Below, piece after piece: positions 21,959-29,360 of a stretch of 42,434 nucleotides of DNA (position 1 is the stretch's first letter; each line of letters begins with the position of its first letter). The notes beneath the pieces are model-generated. The model was not told the DNA's origin. It was given only the letters and a program-made list of their open reading frames with translations, and did no database searches. The translations under genes and the position numbers were made by a program. The DNA comes from WO2-35-19 sp964365465 (lineage in GTDB: Bacteria; Patescibacteriota; Minisyncoccia; Phycocordibacterales; WO2-35-19): assembly GCA_964365465.1 (NCBI GenBank), contig CAYIPT010000002.1:1-42434 (forward strand). Direction: 5' to 3'.

Positions 21959-22186
21959 TTACTCTCCTAATCCGTCTTTCTTCCTCTTTCGTCCACAACG
22001 GCTGAAATTGGGAAGATACAAAGGTGACGATCCAGGCAATGTGCCGGAACCAATAAAATTGTCGCCAACAGAAAGAGAAAATACTCTATTCCCGTCAATC
22101 TCTTTTTCCTGAACCCCGTCCTCTAAGATTTTAATCACCTTGGGCGGGGGTGGGTTGGTTGGGCGGCGATAAGGCAAGCAACACAT
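21959..22186 (-). CDS. Small proline-rich, basic protein of unknown function
   Basis: The start at 22186 is chosen because GGAGG lies 4 nt before it (TTGGAGGAATT ATG); a longer frame to 22306 would have no ribosome-binding site and would cross the hisS promoter. The 75-aa product begins MCCLPYRRPTNPPPPKVIK and ends with a Lys/Arg-rich RCGRKRKKDGLGE. Two adjacent cysteines follow the initiator Met. The composition suggests a mostly disordered protein. It belongs to the Shine-Dalgarno-led small-gene class of this window. Function unknown. Confidence 0.55.
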   Translation of the reverse strand: MCCLPYRRPTNPPPPKVIKILEDGVQEKEIDGNRVFSLSVGDNFIGSGTLPGSSPLYLPNFSRCGRKRKKDGLGE

Positions 22187-22235
22187 AATTCCTCCAACTA
22201 TTAAAATAACTCTTATTGTAAAAACAAGCAAGTTG

Positions 22236-22264
22236 TTGCGATTTTTATGAATATTCCTTATAAT
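22236..22264 (+). promoter_or_regulatory. hisS promoter
   Basis: TTGCGA (22236-22241), 17 nt, TATAAT (22259-22264), 10 nt before the ATG at 22275. The -10 box overlaps an upstream in-frame ATG at 22263, which therefore cannot be the start of this transcript. A leader of only about 4 nt results. Confidence 0.75.
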
Positions 22265-22274
22265 GCTAAATAAG

Positions 22275-23564
22275 ATGTTTGGCATTGGCGGTAAAAGAAT
22301 ATCCACCGAAAATTACAAAGGAGTGCGGGATTTTTATCCGCAGGACCAGGCGGTGCAGGATTATATTTTTGGCGTGATGAGCAAAGTGGCGCGGTCTTGG
22401 GGTTATGAAGAATACGGCGCCTCTATTTTGGAACCGCTGGAACTTTATAAATCAAAAACCAGCGAGGAAATTGTTAATGAACAAATATATTCTTTTACCG
22501 ACCGCGGCGGCCGAGAGGTGGCTCTGCGTCCGGAGATGACGCCAACAGCGGCTAGAATGATAGCCGCCAAAATCCAGGAATTGCCCGCTCCCATCCGCTG
22601 GTATTCAATTCCAAATGTTTTTCGCTATGAAAAGCCCCAACGCGGCCGTTTACGGGAGCACTGGCAGCTGAATGCGGATATATTTGGTGTCTCAGATTTT
22701 TTGGCTGAAGTGGAAATCATTTCTTTGGCCTTTGACATCATGAAAGAATTTGGGGCTGAAGAAAAGGACTTCCTTATCAGAATAAATAGCCGCCTTCTTT
22801 TAGATGATGTTTTTAAGAAAATAAATATAGCTGATGACCGAAGACAGTTTGTTTACCGTCTTTTGGACAAAAAGGAGAAAATGTCGGATGGGAGCTTCAG
22901 GCATTCGCTGGTAACATTAATCGGAGAAAAAAGCGCTGAAGAACTGTTGGGAACTCTTTATTTTGGCGAGGGATTATTGACCATAATGGGCCAGAGTCCG
23001 GCGGCAAAACGCCTAAACCAAATTATTGAAATGCTGCGAAAAAACGGCATCCCCAATCTGATTTTTGCGCCGACGCTTACCCGCGGGTTTGATTATTACA
23101 CCGGCGTTGTTTTTGAAGTTTTTGACACCAATAAAGAAAATCCCCGCTCTCTTTTCGGCGGCGGCCGATATGACGATCTTATTAATTCTTTCTCCGGTCA
23201 GCCGGTTCCCGCCTTTGGTTTTGGTATGGGAGATGTAACTACTCGGGATTTCTTGGAAGTGCACAAACTGTTGCCTAAAATTAACTCCACTACCGATATT
23301 TACATATGCGTAGTCCCGGAAACAAGTATAGAGGAAGTGAACAAAATAGCTAAAGTTCTAAGAGAGAAAAAAATAAATGTGGCTGTGGATATTAGCGGGA
23401 AAAAATTGACTGACCAGCTCAAGTCCTTAGATAAAAGAGATATTCCTTTTGTTATGGCCATTGGTTCGGAGGAAATCAAAACTCAAAATTTCACTATCAG
23501 AAACACTGGAACTAGAAAAGAAAAATCGGGCGGGCTTGATGAAATTATAAAATGCGTAAAATAG
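22275..23564 (+). CDS. hisS: Histidine--tRNA ligase
   Basis: The roughly 429-aa protein is a class II synthetase: VRDFYPQDQAVQDYI near the N terminus, LRPEMTPTAARMI, motif 2 FRYEKPQRGRLREHWQLN, the histidine-specific TRGFDYYTGVVFE, and the C-terminal anticodon-binding domain (DIYICVVPET onward). Motif 3 reads GFGMGDVTTRDFL where most have a GLERL-type sequence, so the motif-3 arginine is shifted or replaced. It charges tRNA-His. The start at 22275 follows from the -10 box over the upstream ATG. The 3' end overlaps the exonuclease gene by 13 bp. Confidence 0.93.
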   Translation: MFGIGGKRISTENYKGVRDFYPQDQAVQDYIFGVMSKVARSWGYEEYGASILEPLELYKSKTSEEIVNEQIYSFTDRGGREVALRPEMTPTAARMIAAKIQELPAPIRWYSIPNVFRYEKPQRGRLREHWQLNADIFGVSDFLAEVEIISLAFDIMKEFGAEEKDFLIRINSRLLLDDVFKKINIADDRRQFVYRLLDKKEKMSDGSFRHSLVTLIGEKSAEELLGTLYFGEGLLTIMGQSPAAKRLNQIIEMLRKNGIPNLIFAPTLTRGFDYYTGVVFEVFDTNKENPRSLFGGGRYDDLINSFSGQPVPAFGFGMGDVTTRDFLEVHKLLPKINSTTDIYICVVPETSIEEVNKIAKVLREKKINVAVDISGKKLTDQLKSLDKRDIPFVMAIGSEEIKTQNFTIRNTGTRKEKSGGLDEIIKCVK

Positions 23565-24133
23565 TTTTTGATATAGAAACCTCAAATATTTTTTCGGAAG
23601 TCGGATCAAATAATCCGACCGATTTGGCCATTTCGGTAGTCGGCATTTACGAATATGAAAATAACTCATACGGCGCTTTTTTGGAGGAAGAGTTTAATAA
23701 ACTTTGGCCCATTATTGAAAATGCGGACATGCTCGTCACTTTTAATGGCGACCATTTTGATATTCCCCTGCTTAACAAATATTATTCCGGCGACCTTTTC
23801 AAAATTAAAAGCGTGGATCTTTTGAAAGAAATGCAAAAAGTGGCTGGTCGGAGAATGAAACTTGACCAAATCGCCGAGGGCACTTTGGGCATAAATAAAA
23901 GCGGTGACGGAATGGATGCGGTAAAATGGTGGAGAGAGGGAGAAATAGAAAAAGTAAAAAAATATTGTTTGAATGATGTACGCATTACCAAGGATTTGTA
24001 CGAATACGCTCTCAAAAACAATAAACTTATTTTCAAAGAAGGTCCCAACCTAAACGAAATCAAACTGGACACTTCTCTCTGGGAATCCCCCCCCTCTTCC
24101 CCTTTCGCTCTAAACTATACTCTCCCTTTTTAA
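23552..24133 (+). CDS. DEDDy 3'-5' exonuclease-like protein
   Basis: The 193-aa protein has the RNase H-like exonuclease motifs FDIET (Asp7, Glu9), FNGDHFDIPLL (second Asp), and YCLNDVRITKDLY (Tyr and Asp, the y-type third motif). It is similar to the YprB/RNase H-like family that trims or degrades DNA or RNA. The start overlaps hisS by 13 bp, so translation is coupled. The last 15 residues (ESPPSSPFALNYTLPF) look like an appended tail. The substrate is not determinable; a DNA repair or RNA processing role is inferred from the family. Confidence 0.78.
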   Translation: MRKIVFDIETSNIFSEVGSNNPTDLAISVVGIYEYENNSYGAFLEEEFNKLWPIIENADMLVTFNGDHFDIPLLNKYYSGDLFKIKSVDLLKEMQKVAGRRMKLDQIAEGTLGINKSGDGMDAVKWWREGEIEKVKKYCLNDVRITKDLYEYALKNNKLIFKEGPNLNEIKLDTSLWESPPSSPFALNYTLPF

Positions 24134-24150
24134 TTTGATACAATGTATTT

Positions 24151-24861
24151 ATGAGTGAAAAATTATCATTGCCCATATCCATTATCTTGGCGGGATTGCT
24201 CATTGCCGGCGGGATTTATTTAAACGGCAAAATTACAAAAGAAAATCCGACTGCCGCCCAACAGCAACAACTTAAATCTGAAAATCTTTCCGATACCATT
24301 CGTCCCATAGACGCCAACGACCACATATTGGGTAGCGCCAAAGCCAGGGTCTTGGTGGTTGAATATTCCGATACCGAATGCCCGTTCTGTAAAACATTCC
24401 ACTCCACCATGCTTTCCATAATGCAGGAATACGGCAAAGACGAAAAGGTGGCCTGGGTCTATCGGCACTTCCCCATTGCTCAGATACATTCCAAGTCATT
24501 TAAAGAAGCGGAAGCTACCGAATGCGCGGCCAATCTCGGAGGCAACAGCAAGTTTTGGGAATACATAAATAAACTTTACGAAACTACTCCTTCAAACAAT
24601 AATCTTGACCCAAAGGAACTAACCAATATTGCAACTCAGGTCGGACTTTCTTCCACTGCTTTTAATGCCTGCTTGGAAAGCGAGGAATTTGGCCCGAGAG
24701 TAAATGCCGATATTAAAAACGCCCAAGAGCTTCAAGGCCAGGATTTTTTCACTCCGTACAGCATCATTATTGACACCAAAACCAACCAGTACTACCCTAT
24801 TCAGGGCGCTTATCCGTACCCTCAACTCAAATCAGCCATTGATTTGATTTTGCAGTCGTAA
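24151..24861 (+). CDS. DsbA-like thiol-disulphide oxidoreductase, membrane-anchored
   Basis: The 236-aa protein has an N-terminal signal anchor (about 5-24, ISIILAGLLIAGGIYL) and then a DsbA/thioredoxin-fold domain with the active site CPFC in DTECPFCKTFH, VAWVYRHFPIAQIHSKS, and a late FFTPYSIIIDTKTNQYYPIQGAYP with the cis-Pro loop (TP). Two more cysteines occur in EATECAAN and NACLES. It catalyses disulphide exchange outside the membrane. TACAAT lies 6 nt before the start. Its last 30 bp overlap the convergent helicase gene. Confidence 0.9.
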   Translation: MSEKLSLPISIILAGLLIAGGIYLNGKITKENPTAAQQQQLKSENLSDTIRPIDANDHILGSAKARVLVVEYSDTECPFCKTFHSTMLSIMQEYGKDEKVAWVYRHFPIAQIHSKSFKEAEATECAANLGGNSKFWEYINKLYETTPSNNNLDPKELTNIATQVGLSSTAFNACLESEEFGPRVNADIKNAQELQGQDFFTPYSIIIDTKTNQYYPIQGAYPYPQLKSAIDLILQS

Positions 24862-27696
24862 TTTTCCTGACCAGACGGATTCTAAAAGGTTTGAAATTTC
24901 TTTTTTAACTTTTTCTATATCCGATTTTTGTATGGGTAAAAAAATTGTCGGGCAGCGGCCTTTACTGTCGGGTTTTATAAAGATTAAAGCCGGTTCTATT
25001 GTTTTACCCTTGAATTTTGGATTGTTTTGTAAAAGCATTTTATAAAAAACAAGCTGACGGAAATATCCGCCGGCTGGCGGAGCCGGGTTTCTAGTCTTGC
25101 CTTTTATGGCATTTTCACTCATGGCCTCGCGAGTTTTATAATCATAAACTAAAATTTTATTTTCCTGCTCTATTAAAGCATCTAATCTGCCATGCAATTT
25201 TAAGTTTATTTTTTGGTTTTTATATTCGTATTCAAAATTTGTCTCAACCCAATTTTCTGTTTTAACTATGCCAGTTTGGTTGAAGTGATCAACAAGGGCA
25301 GCCGCTACTTTTGGCGCGTTGGCAAGCAGTTCTTCCAAAATAACTTCTTTTTCGTGGAGTGGCAAAAGAGATTTTTTGAAATAATTTTGGACGGAAGTGA
25401 TGATAATAGATGTTATTTCCTTCTTGGGGGTGGGGTTTTTCCATACATTAGCCAACGCCTCATGCATAGCGCTTCCCTTTTCCGAACTGGCGCTTGGCGG
25501 CTCGGGAAGTTTAAGAATGCTTTTATAAAAAAATTTTTGGGGACATTCTATAAAATGATTGAGAGCGGTCACCGAAAGACCATTTTCAAGCAGAACTCGT
25601 TTGGCATATTCTATTTGTTCGGTATTTTGTTTTTCTTTTATTTTATCCAAACTTCGCAAAATATTCGGTTTTGCGGTTTTTGGCAATTCTATTTTAGAAA
25701 TTAGATTTTGATCCAGTTCATCAATAAAACGAAGCGGGGTACCGAAATAACTTATGGAAATATGCTTGCGGGCGCGGGTCAAAGCCACATAAAAAAGCCG
25801 CCTCTCGTCTTTAATATTGTCACCCTCTTCCTTTTCTTTGGGCAAGACAAAATAAGAACTGCGATTTTTTTTAATCCATGAGTCCTCTGTTGCATAAGGC
25901 AAAAATACATAATCAAACTCAAGTCCCTTAGAGCCGTGGGCGGTCATAATTGTGATTTGAGACAAAACCTGTCCTGTATTTATTTTAATAGTTCTTCGCT
26001 TAGCTGATTCTTTATAGGCCAATAACTCTCTTATTAAAAGCTTCGGATCCTCAATATCATTGGCGCGCGCCAAATCTTCGGCTAGGGCAATAATACCTCG
26101 CCATACTTCAACCGAAAGGGGGTTTTGGCTGACCATTTCCTTAAATCCGGATAAATCAGCTGCTAAATAAATAAATTCTATAACTCCGGCCTTATTTATT
26201 TCCTTTTGCAATTTTAATATTATAGGAATTTCTTTTTCTATTTCAGTCAAATTGCCGCTTCTTATAAGTTTTATAAATTTAACCTGTTTTTCAAAATTTA
26301 AATTCCACAAACCGCCGGCAATAGTTTCTGCCAGAGCCTCAGTTTTTGACGGGTCAGCCATGAATTCCAAAAGTGAAAAATAAAGAGAGCCGACAGGATG
26401 AGAAAATATACTTGCCCCTCTCTCCGCCGAAGCTGGAATGTTATTTTCTTCGAGCAGGGAAAATATTTTTGCCGCCTCGCTGTTTCTACGCACTATTATG
26501 GCCACAGTAATTTTTTTATTTTTTTGAATTAAGCTTTTAATCGTCTTTGTCAAATATGCCTCCTCGCTCTCCCCGTCGGGCGCGGCTATTATATCAAGGG
26601 GTCTGCTTTTTTCCTTCGCGCCCGACTTTAATTTTACCCTTAAATTATTATGCTCGTCTTTTTCATAATTTTTCTCAATCATTTTGAAAGAAGCGTCCAA
26701 AATGCCTTGATGCGACCTGTAGTTATCCGTTAGATAAATTACTTTCATCCCGCTCCATAATTTTTGAAAATTAAGAAAATTTTCTAGTGAAGCTCCTTGA
26801 AATCTATAAATAGCTTGTTTTTCATCCCCCACCACAAACAAATTTGGCGTGTCAAAAAAGTCGGCTATAATTTTGACGATTAAATTTTGAGAATCATTCG
26901 TATCTTGATGTTCGTCTAATAATATATATAAAAACTTTTCCTGCAACATTTGCAATAATAATTTGTCTTTTTGAAGAGTTTTCAAAAGTTCAAAAATAAG
27001 ATCGTCAAAATCCATTTTTCTTTTTTTACTTTTTTGTTTTTCATAATTTTCGTAAACATAACTGAATAAAATAGTGCGCTCGCATTTTTGTATCCGTTTT
27101 AAGTCAGTTGCTTTCCCAAGGGGAACCCTTGAAGAATTTTGCCCCAAAGGGTTCCCCTTAATCCTTTCGATTTCTTCCTCGGCGAAACTTTTAATCATTT
27201 CAGGCGTCCAAGCTTCTTTTTTGGCGTCGCTTATAATATTTAGTATTTTTGAAACATAAAAATCGGGCTCGCCCAGTGGTCTCAGTTTATTAAATTTTTT
27301 TTGTTTCAAAATTTCTCTCACTAACATTTCCGATTCCACTTCTGTTATTTGGTTTGATTTGGAGAGGTGTGGAAAGTGATCTTGAAATTCATTAATTATA
27401 GATGCGGCAAAACCATGAAAAGTGTGTATGGATACCTCTAGAGCTGCCTCTCCCATTATTTCTCTCAATTTTGCCCGCATGGCTTTTGCCCCCGTTTCCG
27501 TAAAAGTCAAAGCCAAAATTCCCGACGGCGGCGTGTCCGTTTTTAATAAAATATTGGCAATCCTGAGCGTTAAAATAGTTGTTTTGCCCGTCCCCGGTCC
27601 GGCTATAACCATAACCGGTCCCTCAATAGTATCTACCGTCTCTTTCTGTCTGGCATTCAGTTTGGCGTATTCCCTTTTGAATTTTGGGGTGGTCAT
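24832..27696 (-). CDS. UvrD-type helicase with C-terminal RecB-like nuclease domain
   Basis: The 954-aa protein has Walker A AGPGTGKTTIL, motif II LLDEHQDTN (His instead of the common Tyr), VVGDEKQAIYRFQGA, YLTDNYRS, motif V TAHGSKGLEFDYVF and VI RRLFYVALTRAR, then a C-terminal PD-(D/E)XK domain with LHGRLDALIEQ and LVYDYKTRE. It resembles single-chain AddA/RecB-like enzymes that process double-strand breaks. An in-frame palindromic element encodes about 15 residues (GNPLGQNSSRVPLGK, about 180-194) in a helical region. The 3' end overlaps dsbA-like by 30 bp. Promoter not resolved. Confidence 0.88.
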   Translation of the reverse strand: MTTPKFKREYAKLNARQKETVDTIEGPVMVIAGPGTGKTTILTLRIANILLKTDTPPSGILALTFTETGAKAMRAKLREIMGEAALEVSIHTFHGFAASIINEFQDHFPHLSKSNQITEVESEMLVREILKQKKFNKLRPLGEPDFYVSKILNIISDAKKEAWTPEMIKSFAEEEIERIKGNPLGQNSSRVPLGKATDLKRIQKCERTILFSYVYENYEKQKSKKRKMDFDDLIFELLKTLQKDKLLLQMLQEKFLYILLDEHQDTNDSQNLIVKIIADFFDTPNLFVVGDEKQAIYRFQGASLENFLNFQKLWSGMKVIYLTDNYRSHQGILDASFKMIEKNYEKDEHNNLRVKLKSGAKEKSRPLDIIAAPDGESEEAYLTKTIKSLIQKNKKITVAIIVRRNSEAAKIFSLLEENNIPASAERGASIFSHPVGSLYFSLLEFMADPSKTEALAETIAGGLWNLNFEKQVKFIKLIRSGNLTEIEKEIPIILKLQKEINKAGVIEFIYLAADLSGFKEMVSQNPLSVEVWRGIIALAEDLARANDIEDPKLLIRELLAYKESAKRRTIKINTGQVLSQITIMTAHGSKGLEFDYVFLPYATEDSWIKKNRSSYFVLPKEKEEGDNIKDERRLFYVALTRARKHISISYFGTPLRFIDELDQNLISKIELPKTAKPNILRSLDKIKEKQNTEQIEYAKRVLLENGLSVTALNHFIECPQKFFYKSILKLPEPPSASSEKGSAMHEALANVWKNPTPKKEITSIIITSVQNYFKKSLLPLHEKEVILEELLANAPKVAAALVDHFNQTGIVKTENWVETNFEYEYKNQKINLKLHGRLDALIEQENKILVYDYKTREAMSENAIKGKTRNPAPPAGGYFRQLVFYKMLLQNNPKFKGKTIEPALIFIKPDSKGRCPTIFLPIQKSDIEKVKKEISNLLESVWSGKLRLQNQING
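27118..27159. repeat. Palindromic element, family C, inside the helicase gene
   Basis: AAGGGGAACCCTT (27118-27130) and its exact inverse AAGGGTTCCCCTT (27147-27159) flank 16 bp within the UvrD-like gene. The frame is kept. The arms match 13 bp of the perfect element at 39961-40010. Confidence 0.85.
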
Positions 27697-27714
27697 AAGT
27701 TTAATACTACCTCA

Positions 27715-27808
27715 CCCCACCCTTTCCTTGCAAAGGAGAGGGAAAAGCAAAGAAAACTTGCTCCTAAGGGTGACCCCTGAAATGCCCCTGTCCCAAAGGG
27801 TCACCCTT
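27715..27808. repeat. Two palindromic repeats upstream of the helicase gene
   Basis: 27715-27745 is an imperfect family A-like palindrome (CACCCTTTCCTTGCAAAGGAGAGGG). 27766-27808 is a family C variant with arms AAGGGTGACCC and GGGTCACCCTT. They lie between the divergent helicase gene and the small gene at 27858. Confidence 0.6.
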
Positions 27809-27857
27809 TAAGCTTCCTTTGTTTTTTGTTTGTGTTATAATAAAAGGGGAGGCAGAA

Positions 27858-28106
27858 ATGAGAGCACTTTTGAAGAAGTTTCTTTTTGAACTCAAAGAGT
27901 GGTTTGCTGACATGTGGGACTACATTAATCTAGCTTTCATTGAGAACAAGATCTATAGTCTCAATGAAAAACTGGTTGGTGAAGCCAATCCAATTAAAAG
28001 GCACACAATTCTGATTGTAACAGATATGTGGTCTAAATCTTACAATGAAGTGTCACGACGCATTAAAGATCGTGAAATTCGCCACAAACGGATGGTAGTT
28101 CACTAA
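27858..28106 (+). CDS. Small basic helical protein of unknown function
   Basis: I place the start at 27858, where GGGGAGG lies 5 nt upstream of ATG; the frame runs further up but without a ribosome-binding site. The 82-aa product begins MRALLKKFLFELKEWFADMW and ends REIRHKRMVVH. It is helical, amphipathic in the first 30 residues, and rich in Lys/Arg at the end. No family is recognised. TATAAT (27836-27841) and the hairpin at 28144-28173 delimit a one-gene unit. Function unknown. Confidence 0.55.
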   Translation: MRALLKKFLFELKEWFADMWDYINLAFIENKIYSLNEKLVGEANPIKRHTILIVTDMWSKSYNEVSRRIKDREIRHKRMVVH

Positions 28107-28143
28107 TGACCGCCCATCTTCCAACGGCTCAGCACTTTTGTCC

Positions 28144-28173
28144 AACGGCTCATTTCCTGCTAAATGAGCCGTT
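28144..28173 (+). terminator. Hairpin terminator between the small gene and rpoD
   Basis: AACGGCTCATTT (28144-28155) pairs with AAATGAGCCGTT (28162-28173) in a perfect 12-bp stem. A partial copy TCCAACGGCTCA lies about 30 bp before. The T tract on the plus strand is short (AACTTTTAC); the structure may also end the convergent rpoD transcript. Confidence 0.75.
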
Positions 28174-28178
28174 AACTT

Positions 28179-29354
28179 TTACAAAAAATGCTGCAATCTT
28201 TTGGTTTTTTCGTGCTGGCGCATTTTTTCAAGGGCCTTGGCTTCAATTTGACGAATACGCTCGCGGGTGACGCCGAATTCTCTCCCCACATCTTCCAGGG
28301 TGTGGTATATGCCGTCTATTAACCCATTGCGCATCTCTATTATCTTTTTTTCTTTTGGTGGCAAATCAGCCAAAATTTCGGAGAGCTGGTCGCGAATAAT
28401 ACGGCGGTTTGAATCCTGCTCCGGCGAGGCGATTTTTTCATCCGCCATAAAATCGCCCAGCGTTGATTTGCTATCATCCTCGTCTCCCACCGGTGTCTCA
28501 AGCGAGACGGTGCCTTGGTCAATTTTTTCAATCATATAAATTTTTTCCGGCTCCAGGCCCATTTCCACGGCTATTTCTTCTGGCAAAGGATCCCGTCCCA
28601 AATCCTGCGATAATCTGCGGACAACTTGCTTGTATTTGGCTATGGTTTCAACCATATGAACCGGCACCCTGATGGTGCGGCTTTGGTCGGCTAGGGCTCG
28701 GGTGATGGCTTGCCTAATCCACCATGTGGCGTAGGTGGAAAACTTGTAGCCCTTTGTATAATCAAATTTATCGACGGCCTTGAATAAACCCAAATTTCCC
28801 TCCTGAATTAAATCAAGCAAAGTTAAATCGGAACTGCGACCGACATATTTTTTAGCAATAGAAACCACTAAGCGCAGGTTGGCTCTGGCCAAAATATTTT
28901 TGGCTTCCTCGTCCCCGTCCAGTATTCTTTTGGCTAATTCTTTTTCCATAGCGCCGGAAATGAGGGCGTGTTGGCCTATTTCTTTGAGATACATTTGGAT
29001 GGAATCGTAAGAGGCCTCGTCTTTGAAAAAATCCTTGCTCTTGTCTTTTACAACTTCATCCAAAAGCCGACCGCCTTCCAAAATATCTATGCCGGCCGCG
29101 GCGCACTCCTCGTATATTTCTTCCAACATTAAAACATTATCCTCAATGGTCGGGAATTCCTTTAAAATTTCATCAAAAGTAATAAAGCCCCTTTCTTTGC
29201 CCTTGGCCACAAGGTTTGTCTTTTTTAAGAGAGATTCAGGTAATGTTTTTTTTGTTTTTTTTGATCCGGCCCTTTTTATGGTTTTCTTTTTGGGTGGCAG
29301 TTTTTTTCTCTTGATTTTTTTAAGCTTTTTTGCTTTGTGTATTTTTTTAGCCAT
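28179..29354 (-). CDS. rpoD: RNA polymerase primary sigma factor (RpoD/SigA)
   Basis: The 391-aa protein has a Lys-rich N-terminal tail, sigma region 1.2 (SYDSIQMYLKEIGQHALIS), regions 2.1-2.4 with LRLVVSIAKKYVGRSSDLTLLDLIQEGNLGLFKAVDKFDYTKGYKFSTYATWWIRQAITRA, region 3, and region 4 ending GREFGVTRERIRQIEAKALEKMR. This is a housekeeping sigma factor. The non-conserved region between 1.2 and 2 is short. It starts 6 bp after the dnaG stop, keeping the classic dnaG-rpoD pair without rpsU. It recognises the TTGACA/TATAAT-type promoters seen in this window. Confidence 0.95.
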   Translation of the reverse strand: MAKKIHKAKKLKKIKRKKLPPKKKTIKRAGSKKTKKTLPESLLKKTNLVAKGKERGFITFDEILKEFPTIEDNVLMLEEIYEECAAAGIDILEGGRLLDEVVKDKSKDFFKDEASYDSIQMYLKEIGQHALISGAMEKELAKRILDGDEEAKNILARANLRLVVSIAKKYVGRSSDLTLLDLIQEGNLGLFKAVDKFDYTKGYKFSTYATWWIRQAITRALADQSRTIRVPVHMVETIAKYKQVVRRLSQDLGRDPLPEEIAVEMGLEPEKIYMIEKIDQGTVSLETPVGDEDDSKSTLGDFMADEKIASPEQDSNRRIIRDQLSEILADLPPKEKKIIEMRNGLIDGIYHTLEDVGREFGVTRERIRQIEAKALEKMRQHEKTKRLQHFL

Positions 29355-29360
29355 TTTATT

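Noticed and set aside
22187..22306. N-terminal extension of the 75-aa gene giving a membrane segment
   Set aside because: The extension crosses the hisS promoter and start, while the ATG at 22186 has a strong GGAGG.
27819..27857. Upstream start for the 82-aa gene
   Set aside because: The extra codons overlap the -10 box and lack a ribosome-binding site; GGGGAGG points to 27858.
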